A stretch of 64,000 nucleotides of DNA from Clostridia bacterium (lineage in GTDB: Bacteria > Bacillota > Clostridia > Oscillospirales > CAG-272). The translations under genes were made by a program, and so were the position numbers. The notes below the pieces were generated by a model. That model was not told where the DNA came from, searched no databases, and saw only the letters and a list, made by a program, of their open reading frames with translations. Shown piece after piece: positions 8,277-16,182 of the stretch; within the stretch, counting starts at the first letter, position 1, and every line of letters begins with the position of its first letter. The stretch covers positions 98,029-162,028 of the forward strand of contig JAGAPG010000022.1 in NCBI GenBank assembly GCA_017623355.1. The letters are read 5' to 3'.

Positions 8277-8924
8277 TTATTTTTCGATAATAGCAATCGC
8301 TCTTGCGGGAGCACCGTCAGAATTTTCAATCTTGATAGGCAAGCAAACGAAAGTGAAAAGCTCGCTTCCGCACAGATCAAGATTTTTAAGATTTTCAATA
8401 TTTATTATATTTTTAGATGAAAACAGCTTTTTATGCATTTTAAGCGAAGCATCACTTATGGGATCAAGACCGATAACATCAAAGCCAATGCCCTTGTAAT
8501 CTCCGCTTATTATATAATCCAACACTTCATCAGAAAGATATGGATAGTCGCCGAAATATGCGTCACTGTTCCACTTTTTATCCCAACCTAAATTAAAAAG
8601 AAGAAAGTCAGCATTTTGTGCTGCGTCGCCGTATTTTTTGATAAGATTTAAATTTATTGTATCTCCCTCTGAAAGAGAACGGCAATCGATGACGAGAGCT
8701 TTTCCAACAAATTGAGAAGCAGGAAAGCTATCAAGAGTAGCCTTTCCCGAAAAAATATGAGAAGGCGGATCAATGTGAGTTCCCGTATGACTGAACATAT
8801 TAAGAAGCGTTTCCTTGAAGCCATCCTTTTCATAGCTGCTTGCAGGGGTGAGGCTTGGCGGCTCAGTGCCCGGATATACGGGCATATCTTCCTTTATCGT
8901 ATGAGTGAGATCTATTATTTTCAT
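8277..8924 (-). CDS. Cyclase / kynurenine formamidase-like metal hydrolase
   Basis: 215 residues. HTGTHIDPPSHIF is the HxGTHxDxxxH metal site of the cyclase family (KynB-like); MKIIDLTHTIKEDMPVYPGT is the usual start. Members hydrolyse N-formylkynurenine or other amides and isatin; no other tryptophan catabolism gene is near, so the substrate is open. It is the first gene of a two-gene unit with the phosphodiesterase. Its promoter (8980-9008) has a -35 box located inside a palindromic repeat element. Confidence 0.9.
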   Translation of the reverse strand: MKIIDLTHTIKEDMPVYPGTEPPSLTPASSYEKDGFKETLLNMFSHTGTHIDPPSHIFSGKATLDSFPASQFVGKALVIDCRSLSEGDTINLNLIKKYGDAAQNADFLLFNLGWDKKWNSDAYFGDYPYLSDEVLDYIISGDYKGIGFDVIGLDPISDASLKMHKKLFSSKNIINIENLKNLDLCGSELFTFVCLPIKIENSDGAPARAIAIIEK

Positions 8925-8979
8925 TTAGTCGTTCCTTTAATTTTATAGTGTTTGGTTTTTATAAGATCATTTTAATTAA

Positions 8980-9008
8980 AGTATAGCATAAAATAAGTGA
9001 TATTTCAA
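8980..9008 (-). promoter_or_regulatory. Promoter of the cyclase-GDPD unit, -35 box inside a repeat element
   Basis: On the minus strand TTGAAA (9008-9003), 17 nt spacer, TATACT (8985-8980). The -35 box is part of the palindrome TTCAACTGCGTTGAA at 9004-9018. Confidence 0.55.
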
Positions 9009-9148
9009 CTGCGTTGAAGTGATATTATGCTATGCATAGAGATATTCTATTTGCTTCAAATAATCTTCAACTTGGTGGAGCCAAATATCACTGCATCAGC
9101 AATATCACTGGGCTTGCCCAATAGAACTTGTGAAGCAAATAGAACTGA
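8997..9148. repeat. Left palindrome array with GTGATATT linkers
   Basis: Short palindromes alternate with a constant linker: GTGATATT (8997), TTCAACTGCGTTGAA, GTGATATT (9019), an ATGC/GCAT palindrome, GAGATATT (9039). The linker then occurs in reverse orientation, AATATCAC at 9084 and 9101, followed by TGGGCTTGCCCA. CTATTTGCTTC (9047-9057) pairs perfectly with GAAGCAAATAG (9132-9142), closing a large fold. No protein is encoded. The design (constant linker, different palindromes) matches the array at 10183-10347 but with another linker. The gap 8925-9248 holds this element, the palindrome at 9148 and a direct repeat. Confidence 0.75.
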
Positions 9149-9183
9149 AAAACCCAGTTGAACCGCGGTTCAACTGGGTTTTT
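9148..9183. terminator. 36-nt perfect palindrome, terminator-like on both strands
   Basis: Arms AAAAACCCAGTTGAACCG / CGGTTCAACTGGGTTTTT with no loop bases beyond the centre CCGCGG. With A-run and T-run ends it can terminate in either direction; it lies downstream of the gene at 9249 on the minus strand. Confidence 0.75.
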
Positions 9184-9200
9184 CTTGCCTTAAACGAGTG

Positions 9201-9245
9201 AAAAGGTGTCTAAACAAGGGTAAAAGCGAACAAAAGGTGTCCAAA
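9201..9245. repeat. Direct repeat AAAAGGTGTC(T/C)AAA, two copies
   Basis: Copies at 9201-9214 and 9232-9245, 31 bp apart, between the terminator-like palindrome and the stop of the next gene. Confidence 0.6.
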
Positions 9246-9248
9246 TTA

Positions 9249-9761
9249 TTAGATGCCCTGTTTCTTATTATCCAACCAGCGATATGCTTTTTTTAGCCTT
9301 TGTATAATAAGGTCACATAATTCGTCATATGTTTCGGAATTGAATTTTTTAAGTCTGATGCCGATTGGCTTCTTGGAATCGGGATTTACGCCAACAATTC
9401 CTTGCCCCAACGCCAAATAAACATCGCCGTAATGGAAAGCCTCTCCAAAATTTCCTTTTAAGTAAAATTTTTCACGGCAATCATCAGTGCTGATTTTTTT
9501 GAAGTCGCCATCATTAAATTCATTGAAAAATACATAATTGATATTCGTTATTTCACTTGGGACATCAAGAAAAGCAATAGACACCGAAACGCTGAAAAAT
9601 GTTTCGTATTTATCTTGAGCGATCTGAACAATTTCAATGTAGGAATCGCTCTTTCTATGGAAAATCATCCACTTACGTGAAGAATCCACCAAAAGAAAGC
9701 CTTTACAATTTAGTTCATCACCGACTTTTTCTAAAACTTTATTCCGTAACTCTTTTTTCAC
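9249..9761 (-). CDS. Hypothetical protein, 170 aa
   Basis: Not recognised. A soluble protein without signal peptide, starting with MKKELRNKVLEKVGDELNCK and rich in aromatic beta-type segments; the overall look (start helix, then YIEIVQIAQDKYETFFSVSV) recalls DUF4304-type proteins, but this is weak. Its ATG (9761-9759) overlaps the stop of the upstream four-helix-bundle reading frame (9758-9760) by ATGA-type coupling, so the two form a pair. Both are enclosed by palindrome arrays, which suggests that they moved or were carried together. Confidence 0.6.
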   Translation of the reverse strand: MKKELRNKVLEKVGDELNCKGFLLVDSSRKWMIFHRKSDSYIEIVQIAQDKYETFFSVSVSIAFLDVPSEITNINYVFFNEFNDGDFKKISTDDCREKFYLKGNFGEAFHYGDVYLALGQGIVGVNPDSKKPIGIRLKKFNSETYDELCDLIIQRLKKAYRWLDNKKQGI

Positions 9762-10106
9762 TTTATGCTCTCCTTCAAGGTTTTACAACTCGCAATCAAC
9801 ATTCGTCTGATACGACCACAAAGATTTCTATAATTTTTATAGGTTTCTTCATCAATGCCGTTTGTGTTGAATAACAACTGTAACCAACCTTCGGTTTCGC
9901 TACATTCTTTGAGCGCGATTTCAAATTTTGAAAGCATATCCGCTTTACTCTGCCCGTAATTAGCCTCGCGTATATTTGCGTACACACTACTTGAACTTTT
10001 GCGGATTTGAAAAAGAGTGTTAGAAGGAGCTTTTATATTTTTGACAAAGTAATTCTATGTCGGTCGCAAGCTTCTCCGAATAGATCAATAAGTAGTTTTT
10101 CGCCAT
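9758..10106 (-). pseudogene. Four-helix-bundle (S23/Avd-type) protein gene with a frameshift
   Basis: The C-terminal 75 residues (YANIREANYGQSKADMLSKF, then EIALKECSETEGWLQLLF) match the four helix bundle family that includes the 23S rRNA intervening-sequence protein S23 and Avd. Reading back, ATG 10106 has GAGGTGA about 5 nt upstream and encodes MAKNYLLIYSEKLATDIELL but stops at a TAA near 10021. The other frame supplies IKAPSNTLFQIRKSSSSVYA without a gap. The two halves join only with a one-base shift near 10025-10045. So the gene is probably inactivated, or a short restart product is made; a sequencing error is the alternative. Confidence 0.75.
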
Positions 10107-10150
10107 AATATCACCTCTTTGCGTGTATTATATCATATTTTTCTACACAA

Positions 10151-10347
10151 TGCAAGAGCATTACGTAATCTTGCATCCCCATCACGCCGTAGGCGTGTAT
10201 ATCATCAACGACGGAGTCGTTGCATATCATCAGCCCGCAGGGGAAATACACGCTAAAGCGTGATGATATACAAGGGGCGGCATTGCCGCCCCTTGATGAT
10301 ATGCACCGCACGTTGTGCGGCGATGATATGCCAAGCCTGCGGCTTGG
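10151..10347. repeat. Right palindrome array with GATGATAT linkers
   Basis: Hairpins at 10151-10175 (TGCAAGA arms), 10183-10197 (CACGCC), 10207-10221 (AACGAC), 10249-10262 (CACGCT), 10272-10294 (AAGGGGCGGCA), 10304-10321 (CCGCAC) and 10331-10347 (CCAAGCC). Every stem has a different sequence, but the linkers are constant: ATATCATC in the left half and GATGATAT in the right half, so the array is itself an inverted arrangement around ~10235-10255. It encodes nothing convincing. It differs from CRISPR because the constant part is ~10 nt and the variable part is self-complementary. It fills most of the gap 10107-10395. Confidence 0.8.
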
Positions 10348-10350
10348 ATA

Positions 10351-10396
10351 AACAAAAACAGAACATTTGTCGGTAGACAAATGTTCTGTTTTTGTT
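10351..10396 (-). terminator. Terminator of tRNA-Gln
   Basis: A 21-bp perfect stem (AACAAAAACAGAACATTTGTC and its complement) with loop GGTA, directly behind the CCA end of the tRNA on the minus strand. It also separates the tRNA from the palindrome array. Confidence 0.85.
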
Positions 10397-10471
10397 GGCT
10401 GGGATAGGTGGGTTCGAACCACCGAAATGCCAGAGTCAAAGTCTGGTGCCTTACCGCTTGGCTATATCCCA
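10396..10471 (-). tRNA. tRNA-Gln (anticodon TTG)
   Basis: 76 nt on the minus strand including an encoded CCA. Acceptor stem TGGGATA pairs with TATCCCA, discriminator G. Anticodon arm CCAGA-CTTTGAC-TCTGG gives anticodon TTG, which reads CAA. The T-arm GGTGGTTCGAACCACC is canonical. The region 10472-10575 upstream is AT-rich with nothing else visible. Confidence 0.97.
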
Positions 10472-10575
10472 ATATATTTTATGCTTATGCATTATATCAT
10501 ATTTTTCCCCGATTGTCAATAGTTATTTTTTAAAATTTATTTTTTTGAAAATATTTTTTTATACTTGATTTTTAA

Positions 10576-10624
10576 ATAAAAATCTCACCTGCCGAGCTTT
10601 CTTTTGAAAAGCCTAGCAGGTGGG
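10576..10624 (-). terminator. Terminator of the heparinase-like gene
   Basis: On the minus strand CCACCTGC ... GCAGGTGAG form the base of a stem, extended by AGGCTTTTC / GAAAGCTC-type pairing, followed by TTTTTATTT. Confidence 0.75.
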
Positions 10625-10631
10625 AAATTTT

Positions 10632-12314
10632 TTATTTTTTTGGAGTTTCAAATCTTATTTTAAATTCAGTTGAGCCGTCGTTTATAATATAGTCTATAAG
10701 ATACGCACTATATGTTCCCGGATTGGCGTGATATTTAAGCTCCTTTACCGATATTTCAGGAGTTATTCCGCTTTCGCAAATCAGCGCAATATCATCAATA
10801 ACAACCACTCCGTCAAGGATCTTGGGTTCTATTCTTGAAACAAAGCGTTCTGTGATCTCGCTTGATCTTGTAAGCTCAAATTTATCTGTCATCTCGATAA
10901 AATCACTATGGAAAACAAATTTTCTTTCAGCTTTTTTTAGATAATCAATGCCGTATCCGTTTGTAAAATTCATTGATACGCTTGACTCTTTTTCGTTGTA
11001 ATCAAGATAAACGTTTTCGCGCATTACTCCATCTTGACCAACGCCATCAAAAAACGGAATGTTATGCGAATATGCAGATGGGTTAAAGAAAGTATATCTT
11101 TTTTCGGTGTGATAACCGTCCTCGTAGGGTCCTGCACCAAGATCGCAAATTATTTGCTGATTGTTTCTTGCAAGAATGAAATTACCGACATCGTTATGAT
11201 TGTGGCTCTCTCCGTTATTTCCGCCCTTGCACGCAAATCCGTAATTTTCCGTTCTTTTTACAAAATAAGCGGAATCCTTCATATTATAAGTTACATTTGT
11301 CTTAATATCGTCAGCTATAAATTCGGGATTAAAATAAATAAAGGAGCGAAGTAAGAAATTAAAATGCGTGTTATTTTCCGCAATTCTAGCCGTATTGAAA
11401 GGGAGCTTTTCAACGGTATCTCCGTAAATTCCTCTGAGCATATGAGGTAAGCCGAGAATATATTGCTCAATTCCAGAGCAATCGCTGAATGAAACAATAA
11501 CATCCTTTTGCAAAAACATCTTTTGCATAAAGGTCGCAATTTCCTTGACCTTTTCGTTTTTAAACCAATCGACACTTCCGTTTGTAAGCTCCTTTTCGAG
11601 CATAGCGTAGCTTGAGAAAAATCCGAAGCCAAAGCCCCAATATCCCGCACCCTCTACGCAAACACCGTCATCAGCGTAGCTGTCGAGATAAACCTGCATA
11701 ACGGAGTCAAGACGTTCTCTTTGCTCAAGAAAAACCTCAGGACATTCGTACATCATAGCGCTGCCTACGCCTCCGGCGCAAACAGCAGCCCAGTTGTTCG
11801 GATGCTTTTCCCAAAAGAAGGTTCTTGTGAGAAACGGATCGAACGTTCTGCGCTTAAGCTCTGCGCTGATTCTGTCCTTTATAAGCTGAGGAAGCCTTTC
11901 GTTAAAGAGATTTTTTATCTCCGCCAATGAAAAGGCAATAGATGACGCGAAAATATCTATAAGCCCCGGATCATAATCATAGGGGGTAGTATTATAATAG
12001 CTGTTGTAATGACCGAGCGGAGCCCAAGTATAATCATTACAGTATGCCCATATTATTTCAAGAAGGCTTTGAAAATATTCATCATTATCAGGATAGATAA
12101 GAGCCATAATTGCAGAGCTTTCAAGCTGTGTGAGCTGAATGTGCCATAATCCGTCGTCATTTCCGCCTTTTAATATTTCATTTACGGAGTGAGGTCTTGG
12201 CGGATCTTTAAATGCTTTATTATAAAGAGAAAGAATTTCGGCGCGATGCCTTGAATAATCATCGCTTTCACGTATTTTTTTCCATAAATTTTTGTCCTTA
12301 GCAAAATTGAGCAT
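10632..12314 (-). CDS. Heparinase II/III-like polysaccharide lyase family protein
   Basis: 560 residues. The N-terminal half is an alpha/alpha toroid with NWAAVCAGGVGSAMM and DDGVCVEGAGYWGFGFGFF, and the C-terminal half is beta-rich with ESHNHNDVGNFIL, all standard heparinase II/III family features (lyases acting on uronic-acid polysaccharides). There is no signal peptide, so imported oligosaccharides are the likely substrate. Start ATG 12314 has AAAGGAG upstream. It is divergent from the SGNH hydrolase gene, with back-to-back promoters at 12346-12374 and 12402-12430. The exact polysaccharide cannot be read from the sequence. Confidence 0.85.
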   Translation of the reverse strand: MLNFAKDKNLWKKIRESDDYSRHRAEILSLYNKAFKDPPRPHSVNEILKGGNDDGLWHIQLTQLESSAIMALIYPDNDEYFQSLLEIIWAYCNDYTWAPLGHYNSYYNTTPYDYDPGLIDIFASSIAFSLAEIKNLFNERLPQLIKDRISAELKRRTFDPFLTRTFFWEKHPNNWAAVCAGGVGSAMMYECPEVFLEQRERLDSVMQVYLDSYADDGVCVEGAGYWGFGFGFFSSYAMLEKELTNGSVDWFKNEKVKEIATFMQKMFLQKDVIVSFSDCSGIEQYILGLPHMLRGIYGDTVEKLPFNTARIAENNTHFNFLLRSFIYFNPEFIADDIKTNVTYNMKDSAYFVKRTENYGFACKGGNNGESHNHNDVGNFILARNNQQIICDLGAGPYEDGYHTEKRYTFFNPSAYSHNIPFFDGVGQDGVMRENVYLDYNEKESSVSMNFTNGYGIDYLKKAERKFVFHSDFIEMTDKFELTRSSEITERFVSRIEPKILDGVVVIDDIALICESGITPEISVKELKYHANPGTYSAYLIDYIINDGSTEFKIRFETPKK

Positions 12315-12345
12315 AAAGTTTCTCCTTTTATAACTTATTTATTTA

Positions 12346-12374
12346 ATTTTATCATTTAATTCTAATAAAAACAA
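12346..12374 (-). promoter_or_regulatory. Promoter of the heparinase-like gene
   Basis: Minus strand TTGTTT (12374-12369), 17 nt, TAAAAT (12351-12346). Confidence 0.5.
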
Positions 12375-12401
12375 GATAAAAGAAAAAATCGAGGAATTTA
12401 T

Positions 12402-12430
12402 TTGACATTAAAAAGCTTTTGTGATAAAAT
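12402..12430 (+). promoter_or_regulatory. Promoter of the SGNH hydrolase gene
   Basis: TTGACA at 12402-12407, 17 nt, TAAAAT at 12425-12430. Confidence 0.7.
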
Positions 12431-12459
12431 TTAATCATAAGATTTAAGGAGGTAATTAT

Positions 12460-13080
12460 ATGAGGATCTTATTTCAAGGTGATTCTATCACAGATGCAGA
12501 CAGAGACAGAGCAAATCATGCGCGTCTTGGCATAGGATATCCGTTGCTTGTTGAGGCATCGCTCGGATACATAGAGCCCGGAAAATACGAATTTGCAAAC
12601 AGAGGTATAAGCGGAAATCGTGTAGTAGATCTCTATGCTCGCATAAAGGCAGATATTATAAATTTAAAGCCTGATGTTATGAGTATACTTATAGGTGTAA
12701 ACGATGTATGGCATGAGCTTGGGGAAAATCCTAACGGAGTTGATGCCGATAAATTTTATAAAATTTACTCAATGCTTATAGAAGAGGTGAAGGAAAGCCT
12801 TCCTAATATAAAGATAATCATTCTCGAGCCGTTCGTCCTTGAGGGTTGCTCGACCATGGACAATTGGGATTATTTTTCAAAGGAAGTACCGAAGCGCGCC
12901 GCTATGGCTAAAAAGATAGCAGAAAAATACGACCTTGTATTTGTTCCGCTTCAAGAGGGCTTTGACGAGCTATGTAAAAAAGCTCCGAGTGAATATTGGC
13001 TCGGAGACGGAGTTCATCCCACACCTAAGGGTCACGAATATATAAAGGAACAGTGGCTAAAGGCATTCAATAAGCTATGA
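12460..13080 (+). CDS. SGNH/GDSL hydrolase family esterase
   Basis: 206 residues with RBS AAGGAGG before ATG 12460. Block I GDSIT gives the nucleophile Ser9; block III is GVNDVWHE; the C-terminal LGDGVHPTPKGH supplies Asp183 and His186. This is the standard short SGNH fold used by carbohydrate esterases and lipases. No signal peptide. With a lyase on one side and a GH95 fucosidase on the other, removal of acyl groups from imported glycans is the likely job (inference from context). Confidence 0.92.
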   Translation: MRILFQGDSITDADRDRANHARLGIGYPLLVEASLGYIEPGKYEFANRGISGNRVVDLYARIKADIINLKPDVMSILIGVNDVWHELGENPNGVDADKFYKIYSMLIEEVKESLPNIKIIILEPFVLEGCSTMDNWDYFSKEVPKRAAMAKKIAEKYDLVFVPLQEGFDELCKKAPSEYWLGDGVHPTPKGHEYIKEQWLKAFNKL

Positions 13081-13112
13081 AATGACGTATCAATGAATTT
13101 TTGATAATAAAC

Positions 13113-13146
13113 AAAAAACAGGAATTTTTGCAAATTCCTGTTTTTT
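13113..13146. terminator. Bidirectional terminator between SGNH and GH95 genes
   Basis: 15-bp arms AAAAAACAGGAATTT / AAATTCCTGTTTTTT with loop TTGC, between convergent genes. The stem is similar to the one at 7473. Confidence 0.88.
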
Positions 13147-13166
13147 CAAGTGTGTCGGATATATTT

Positions 13167-15554
13167 TTATTTTGCCTTGTAAAGCAGTTCAACCTTTTCA
13201 CCTTTTTTAAGCTCTGTAAGAATGAATCTGTCTTCGTAAATACTCTCGGAATAAGGAATGCTGCAGGAAACAAGAGAATATCCTTTTCCTGAGCCGATGT
13301 TTATTTTTCCGTCAGTAGTTGCGGTAACTGTTGCAAACACGTTGCTTTCGTTCCATTCGATAGATATTTCGTATCCGCCACGAGCGCGAATGTTTTCTAT
13401 TTTGCCGACCTTGAGTTCGTTTGGCAAGGCGGGAAGAAGCTTTATCTTGTCATTATCTGAATAAAGAAGCATTTCGTAAAGCGCGGCGGTAAATCCAAGA
13501 TTGGCATCTATTTGGAAGGGAGCGTGTCCTGCGTGCATATACTTAAGAGTAACTCCCATATTGCGCCAATCGTTGTGATATGTAAAGAAGTTAGTGCCTG
13601 TGCAAAATCTTATAAGAAGCTCAAGACATTCCTTGGATTTTTTTCCGTCTCCAAGACGGGCGTAAATGTTAGCCATATGTGAAAGGCTCCAACCGGTCTG
13701 ATCCTTAAGACCTATACAAAGTCGCTTTTCCACGGCTACTTTTGAAGCCTCAAACAGACGCTTGTTGTTTTCCTCGTTTATTTCAAAGCCTGGGAACAAA
13801 GGATAAATGTGCGAAAGATGCCTGTGATTGTAATTATCCTCAAAGTCCTCGTGGAGCCATTCTTTTATCGCACCGTCTTTATTTATTTCATATTCGGGTA
13901 TAGATGAAAGCATCTTTTTCCACACATCGGTTTTCTCTTTGTCGAGTCCGAATTTTTCTGCAACGAAAAGAACGTTTGAGATAAGCTCCTTCAAAAGAGC
14001 AAAATCCATAGTTGCATTCATACAAACGCTTATAGCGCCCGAACCCTCGAAATTGCCCTTCGGGTAGTTTTCGGGAGAGTTTGACGGATAGAATTTTAAT
14101 TTGCCGTTTTTGTCATATACGGTGAAATCCTCGTAGAAAAGAAGTGATTCCTTCATAAACGGATATGCGCGCTCAAGCAAAAATTTCTCGTCTCTTGTGT
14201 AAAGATAATAATCGTAATATATAGCGCTTATCCAAGCCGAGCTTCCCGTCCAATAGAGAACGTGGGGCTGGAGATTTTCCTTGCGCCCGTTAGAATTGTC
14301 CATAAAGAGAGGAAGGAGTAGGCCGCGACAGCCGAAAAGCCTTGAGGCGTTATGTCTGTAATCGTCCTTGAATTTATCATAAAGATCAAAAAGAGGCAGG
14401 GCAGTGTCGCTTAAATTGCCCATATAGGCTTGCCAATATGCCATTTGAATGTTTTCATTGTTGAAGAATGTACAAGCCCAAGCAGGAGAATAATCTCCGT
14501 TCCATAGTCCTTGAAGGTTGGCGGGAAATTCGCATCCGTATGATGAAGAAATAAGAAGATATCTTCCGTAGTCAGCCATTTTTTCCAAAAGACGTATATC
14601 AACATTACCGCTATAGCTTTTTAAAAGTAATGCTTCGTTTGATTCGTTTTCCTTATCAGCACAAATAGAAAGCTTTGTTCTGTTGAAAATATTTTTGAAC
14701 ATTTGGGTGTGTTTTTCATACAGATCATCGTAATTAAGATCACGATTATCGACACTCTCACGCATTTTTTCAAAAGGAATCGCCTTTTCAGCCACGTCAA
14801 GAACAAAAGTTACCTCGGTGGCGTTCGCAACCTTGACGCAGTGGCTTAAAATCGTTTCTCCAACCATACCGGATCTGCGCGGTCTGCCGTGCTCAGTTGT
14901 GGAAATTTCGCCATCTGTGTCGATAATTTTTACAATTCCGGAGTAATTCAACTCTCCAAACGTGGTCATTTCCGAGTATACGTATCTATCCTTGGCAAAG
15001 GATGAAAACGTGTCGTAGCATTCAGGGTCGGGAAAGTCTATCATATCGTGCTTTTCAAGAGCTACCTGAACGGTAAACGGTACATCGTTTTTTATATTCA
15101 TTACGAATATGCCCTCGCTTTGAGAGACGAATGCCGTGCGAACATAAGTGCCGTCGCCGTCCTTGTAGGACACGGTGCAAATACCGTTTTCCATATCTAT
15201 TGTTCTTGAATAATCAGACACAGCCCCTTCTGTTTCAAATATCATATGAATATCAAAGGCGGGGAAAAATTTACCCTTATGAGAACGGAATCCGGATTCT
15301 TTTAAAAGATTAGGAAAAAAATCATTTGCTTCCTTGTATCTTTTTTGGTCCATCATATGTCTGAGCTCGCTGAGTGAGCCTGATATATCGGGAATATCGT
15401 CCTTTCTCGTATAATTATACAATGCCTCGTGATTTATAAGAATTCTTTCATCATAAGCACAACCGTAAATGCACGCTCCAAGACGTCCGTTACCTATTGG
15501 GCTGGCATCATACCAACGCAACGCGGGATATAAATTTATTATTTTCTTTTCCAT
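13167..15554 (-). CDS. Glycoside hydrolase family 95 (alpha-L-fucosidase type)
   Basis: 795 residues. ATG 15554 is chosen because AAGGAG precedes it by 8 nt; the in-frame ATG at 15575 has no such site. The start YPALRWYDASPIGNGRLGAC followed by INHEALYN is the GH95 N-terminal signature; the middle has FPANLQGLWNGDYSPAW (usual form PaNLQGiWN) and the end DANLGFTAALYEML and GGYEISIEW. GH95 enzymes are inverting alpha-1,2-L-fucosidases or alpha-L-galactosidases that act on mucin, milk or plant xyloglucan glycans. There is no signal peptide, so it is intracellular. Upstream, near 15597-15616, AACAAACATTTGTTTTGTT is nearly palindromic and could be an operator. Confidence 0.93.
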   Translation of the reverse strand: MEKKIINLYPALRWYDASPIGNGRLGACIYGCAYDERILINHEALYNYTRKDDIPDISGSLSELRHMMDQKRYKEANDFFPNLLKESGFRSHKGKFFPAFDIHMIFETEGAVSDYSRTIDMENGICTVSYKDGDGTYVRTAFVSQSEGIFVMNIKNDVPFTVQVALEKHDMIDFPDPECYDTFSSFAKDRYVYSEMTTFGELNYSGIVKIIDTDGEISTTEHGRPRRSGMVGETILSHCVKVANATEVTFVLDVAEKAIPFEKMRESVDNRDLNYDDLYEKHTQMFKNIFNRTKLSICADKENESNEALLLKSYSGNVDIRLLEKMADYGRYLLISSSYGCEFPANLQGLWNGDYSPAWACTFFNNENIQMAYWQAYMGNLSDTALPLFDLYDKFKDDYRHNASRLFGCRGLLLPLFMDNSNGRKENLQPHVLYWTGSSAWISAIYYDYYLYTRDEKFLLERAYPFMKESLLFYEDFTVYDKNGKLKFYPSNSPENYPKGNFEGSGAISVCMNATMDFALLKELISNVLFVAEKFGLDKEKTDVWKKMLSSIPEYEINKDGAIKEWLHEDFEDNYNHRHLSHIYPLFPGFEINEENNKRLFEASKVAVEKRLCIGLKDQTGWSLSHMANIYARLGDGKKSKECLELLIRFCTGTNFFTYHNDWRNMGVTLKYMHAGHAPFQIDANLGFTAALYEMLLYSDNDKIKLLPALPNELKVGKIENIRARGGYEISIEWNESNVFATVTATTDGKINIGSGKGYSLVSCSIPYSESIYEDRFILTELKKGEKVELLYKAK

Positions 15555-15676
15555 ATTGAGCTCCTTAAAATTCATTTCTTATTTTATTGTATCATAACAA
15601 ACATTTGTTTTGTTAAAAAATCAAAATTTTGCAAATAAAAAATATTAAAAAAACGAATTTAAATGTAATAAAAATA

Positions 15677-15705
15677 TTGATTTTTTCTCTTAATTATTTT
15701 AAAAT
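15677..15705 (+). promoter_or_regulatory. Promoter of the 15778-19922 operon
   Basis: TTGATT at 15677-15682, 17 nt, TAAAAT at 15700-15705. Confidence 0.55.
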
Positions 15706-15777
15706 ATAATTAAGGAATAATTATGAGTGCGCTTCGTTTTTCGGCGATACGCATTTTTGTTACATAAAGGAGGTTTT

Positions 15778-16182
15778 ATGAAGGTAATTGTTTGCATAGA
15801 TGACGATTGCGGTATGCTTTTTAATAAAAGACGGCAAAGTCGTGACAGCAAGGTTATAGAGAACATAAGAGATTTTACAGATACGCTTTGTATAACTCCC
15901 TTTTCGAGCAAGCTTTTTGATGATGCTCCGTATAAGGTTAAGATCGATGAAAAAATGCTTGAAAAAGCAAGTGAGCGTGATTTTTGCTTTGTGGAGGATA
16001 AGGATATAGCTTCTTACGAGAAGGAAATAGATACTCTTATACTTTATAAATGGAACAGACGCTATCCGTCGGATTTTAAATTTACACTTGATCTTGAAAA
16101 AGCAGGCTTTTCGCTTGCTTCCGTATTGGAATTCGAGGGTACTTCACACGAAAAAATAACAAGGGAGGTTTATAATAGATGA
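15778..16182 (+). CDS. Conserved hypothetical protein, 134 aa
   Basis: ATG 15778 is chosen over an upstream in-frame start because AAAGGAGG (15766-15773) lies directly before it. Starts MKVIVCIDDDCGMLFNKRRQ; the phrase IDDDxGMLFNxRRQSRD is one I associate with a conserved clostridial family of unknown role. No membrane segment or lipobox is visible; the protein is soluble and acidic. It overlaps the nuclease lipoprotein gene by 4 nt (ATGA), and this pairing suggests a function together with it, such as an inhibitor or processing factor, though nothing in the sequence proves it. Confidence 0.7.
   Translation: MKVIVCIDDDCGMLFNKRRQSRDSKVIENIRDFTDTLCITPFSSKLFDDAPYKVKIDEKMLEKASERDFCFVEDKDIASYEKEIDTLILYKWNRRYPSDFKFTLDLEKAGFSLASVLEFEGTSHEKITREVYNR

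Noticed and set aside
10151-10347. CRISPR-like array
   Set aside because: The constant part is only about 10 nt and flips orientation, and the variable parts are self-complementary stems. No cas gene is present.
13101-13292. Small frames across the 13113 terminator
   Set aside because: They cover a terminator and the end of the GH95 gene in antisense, without initiation signals.
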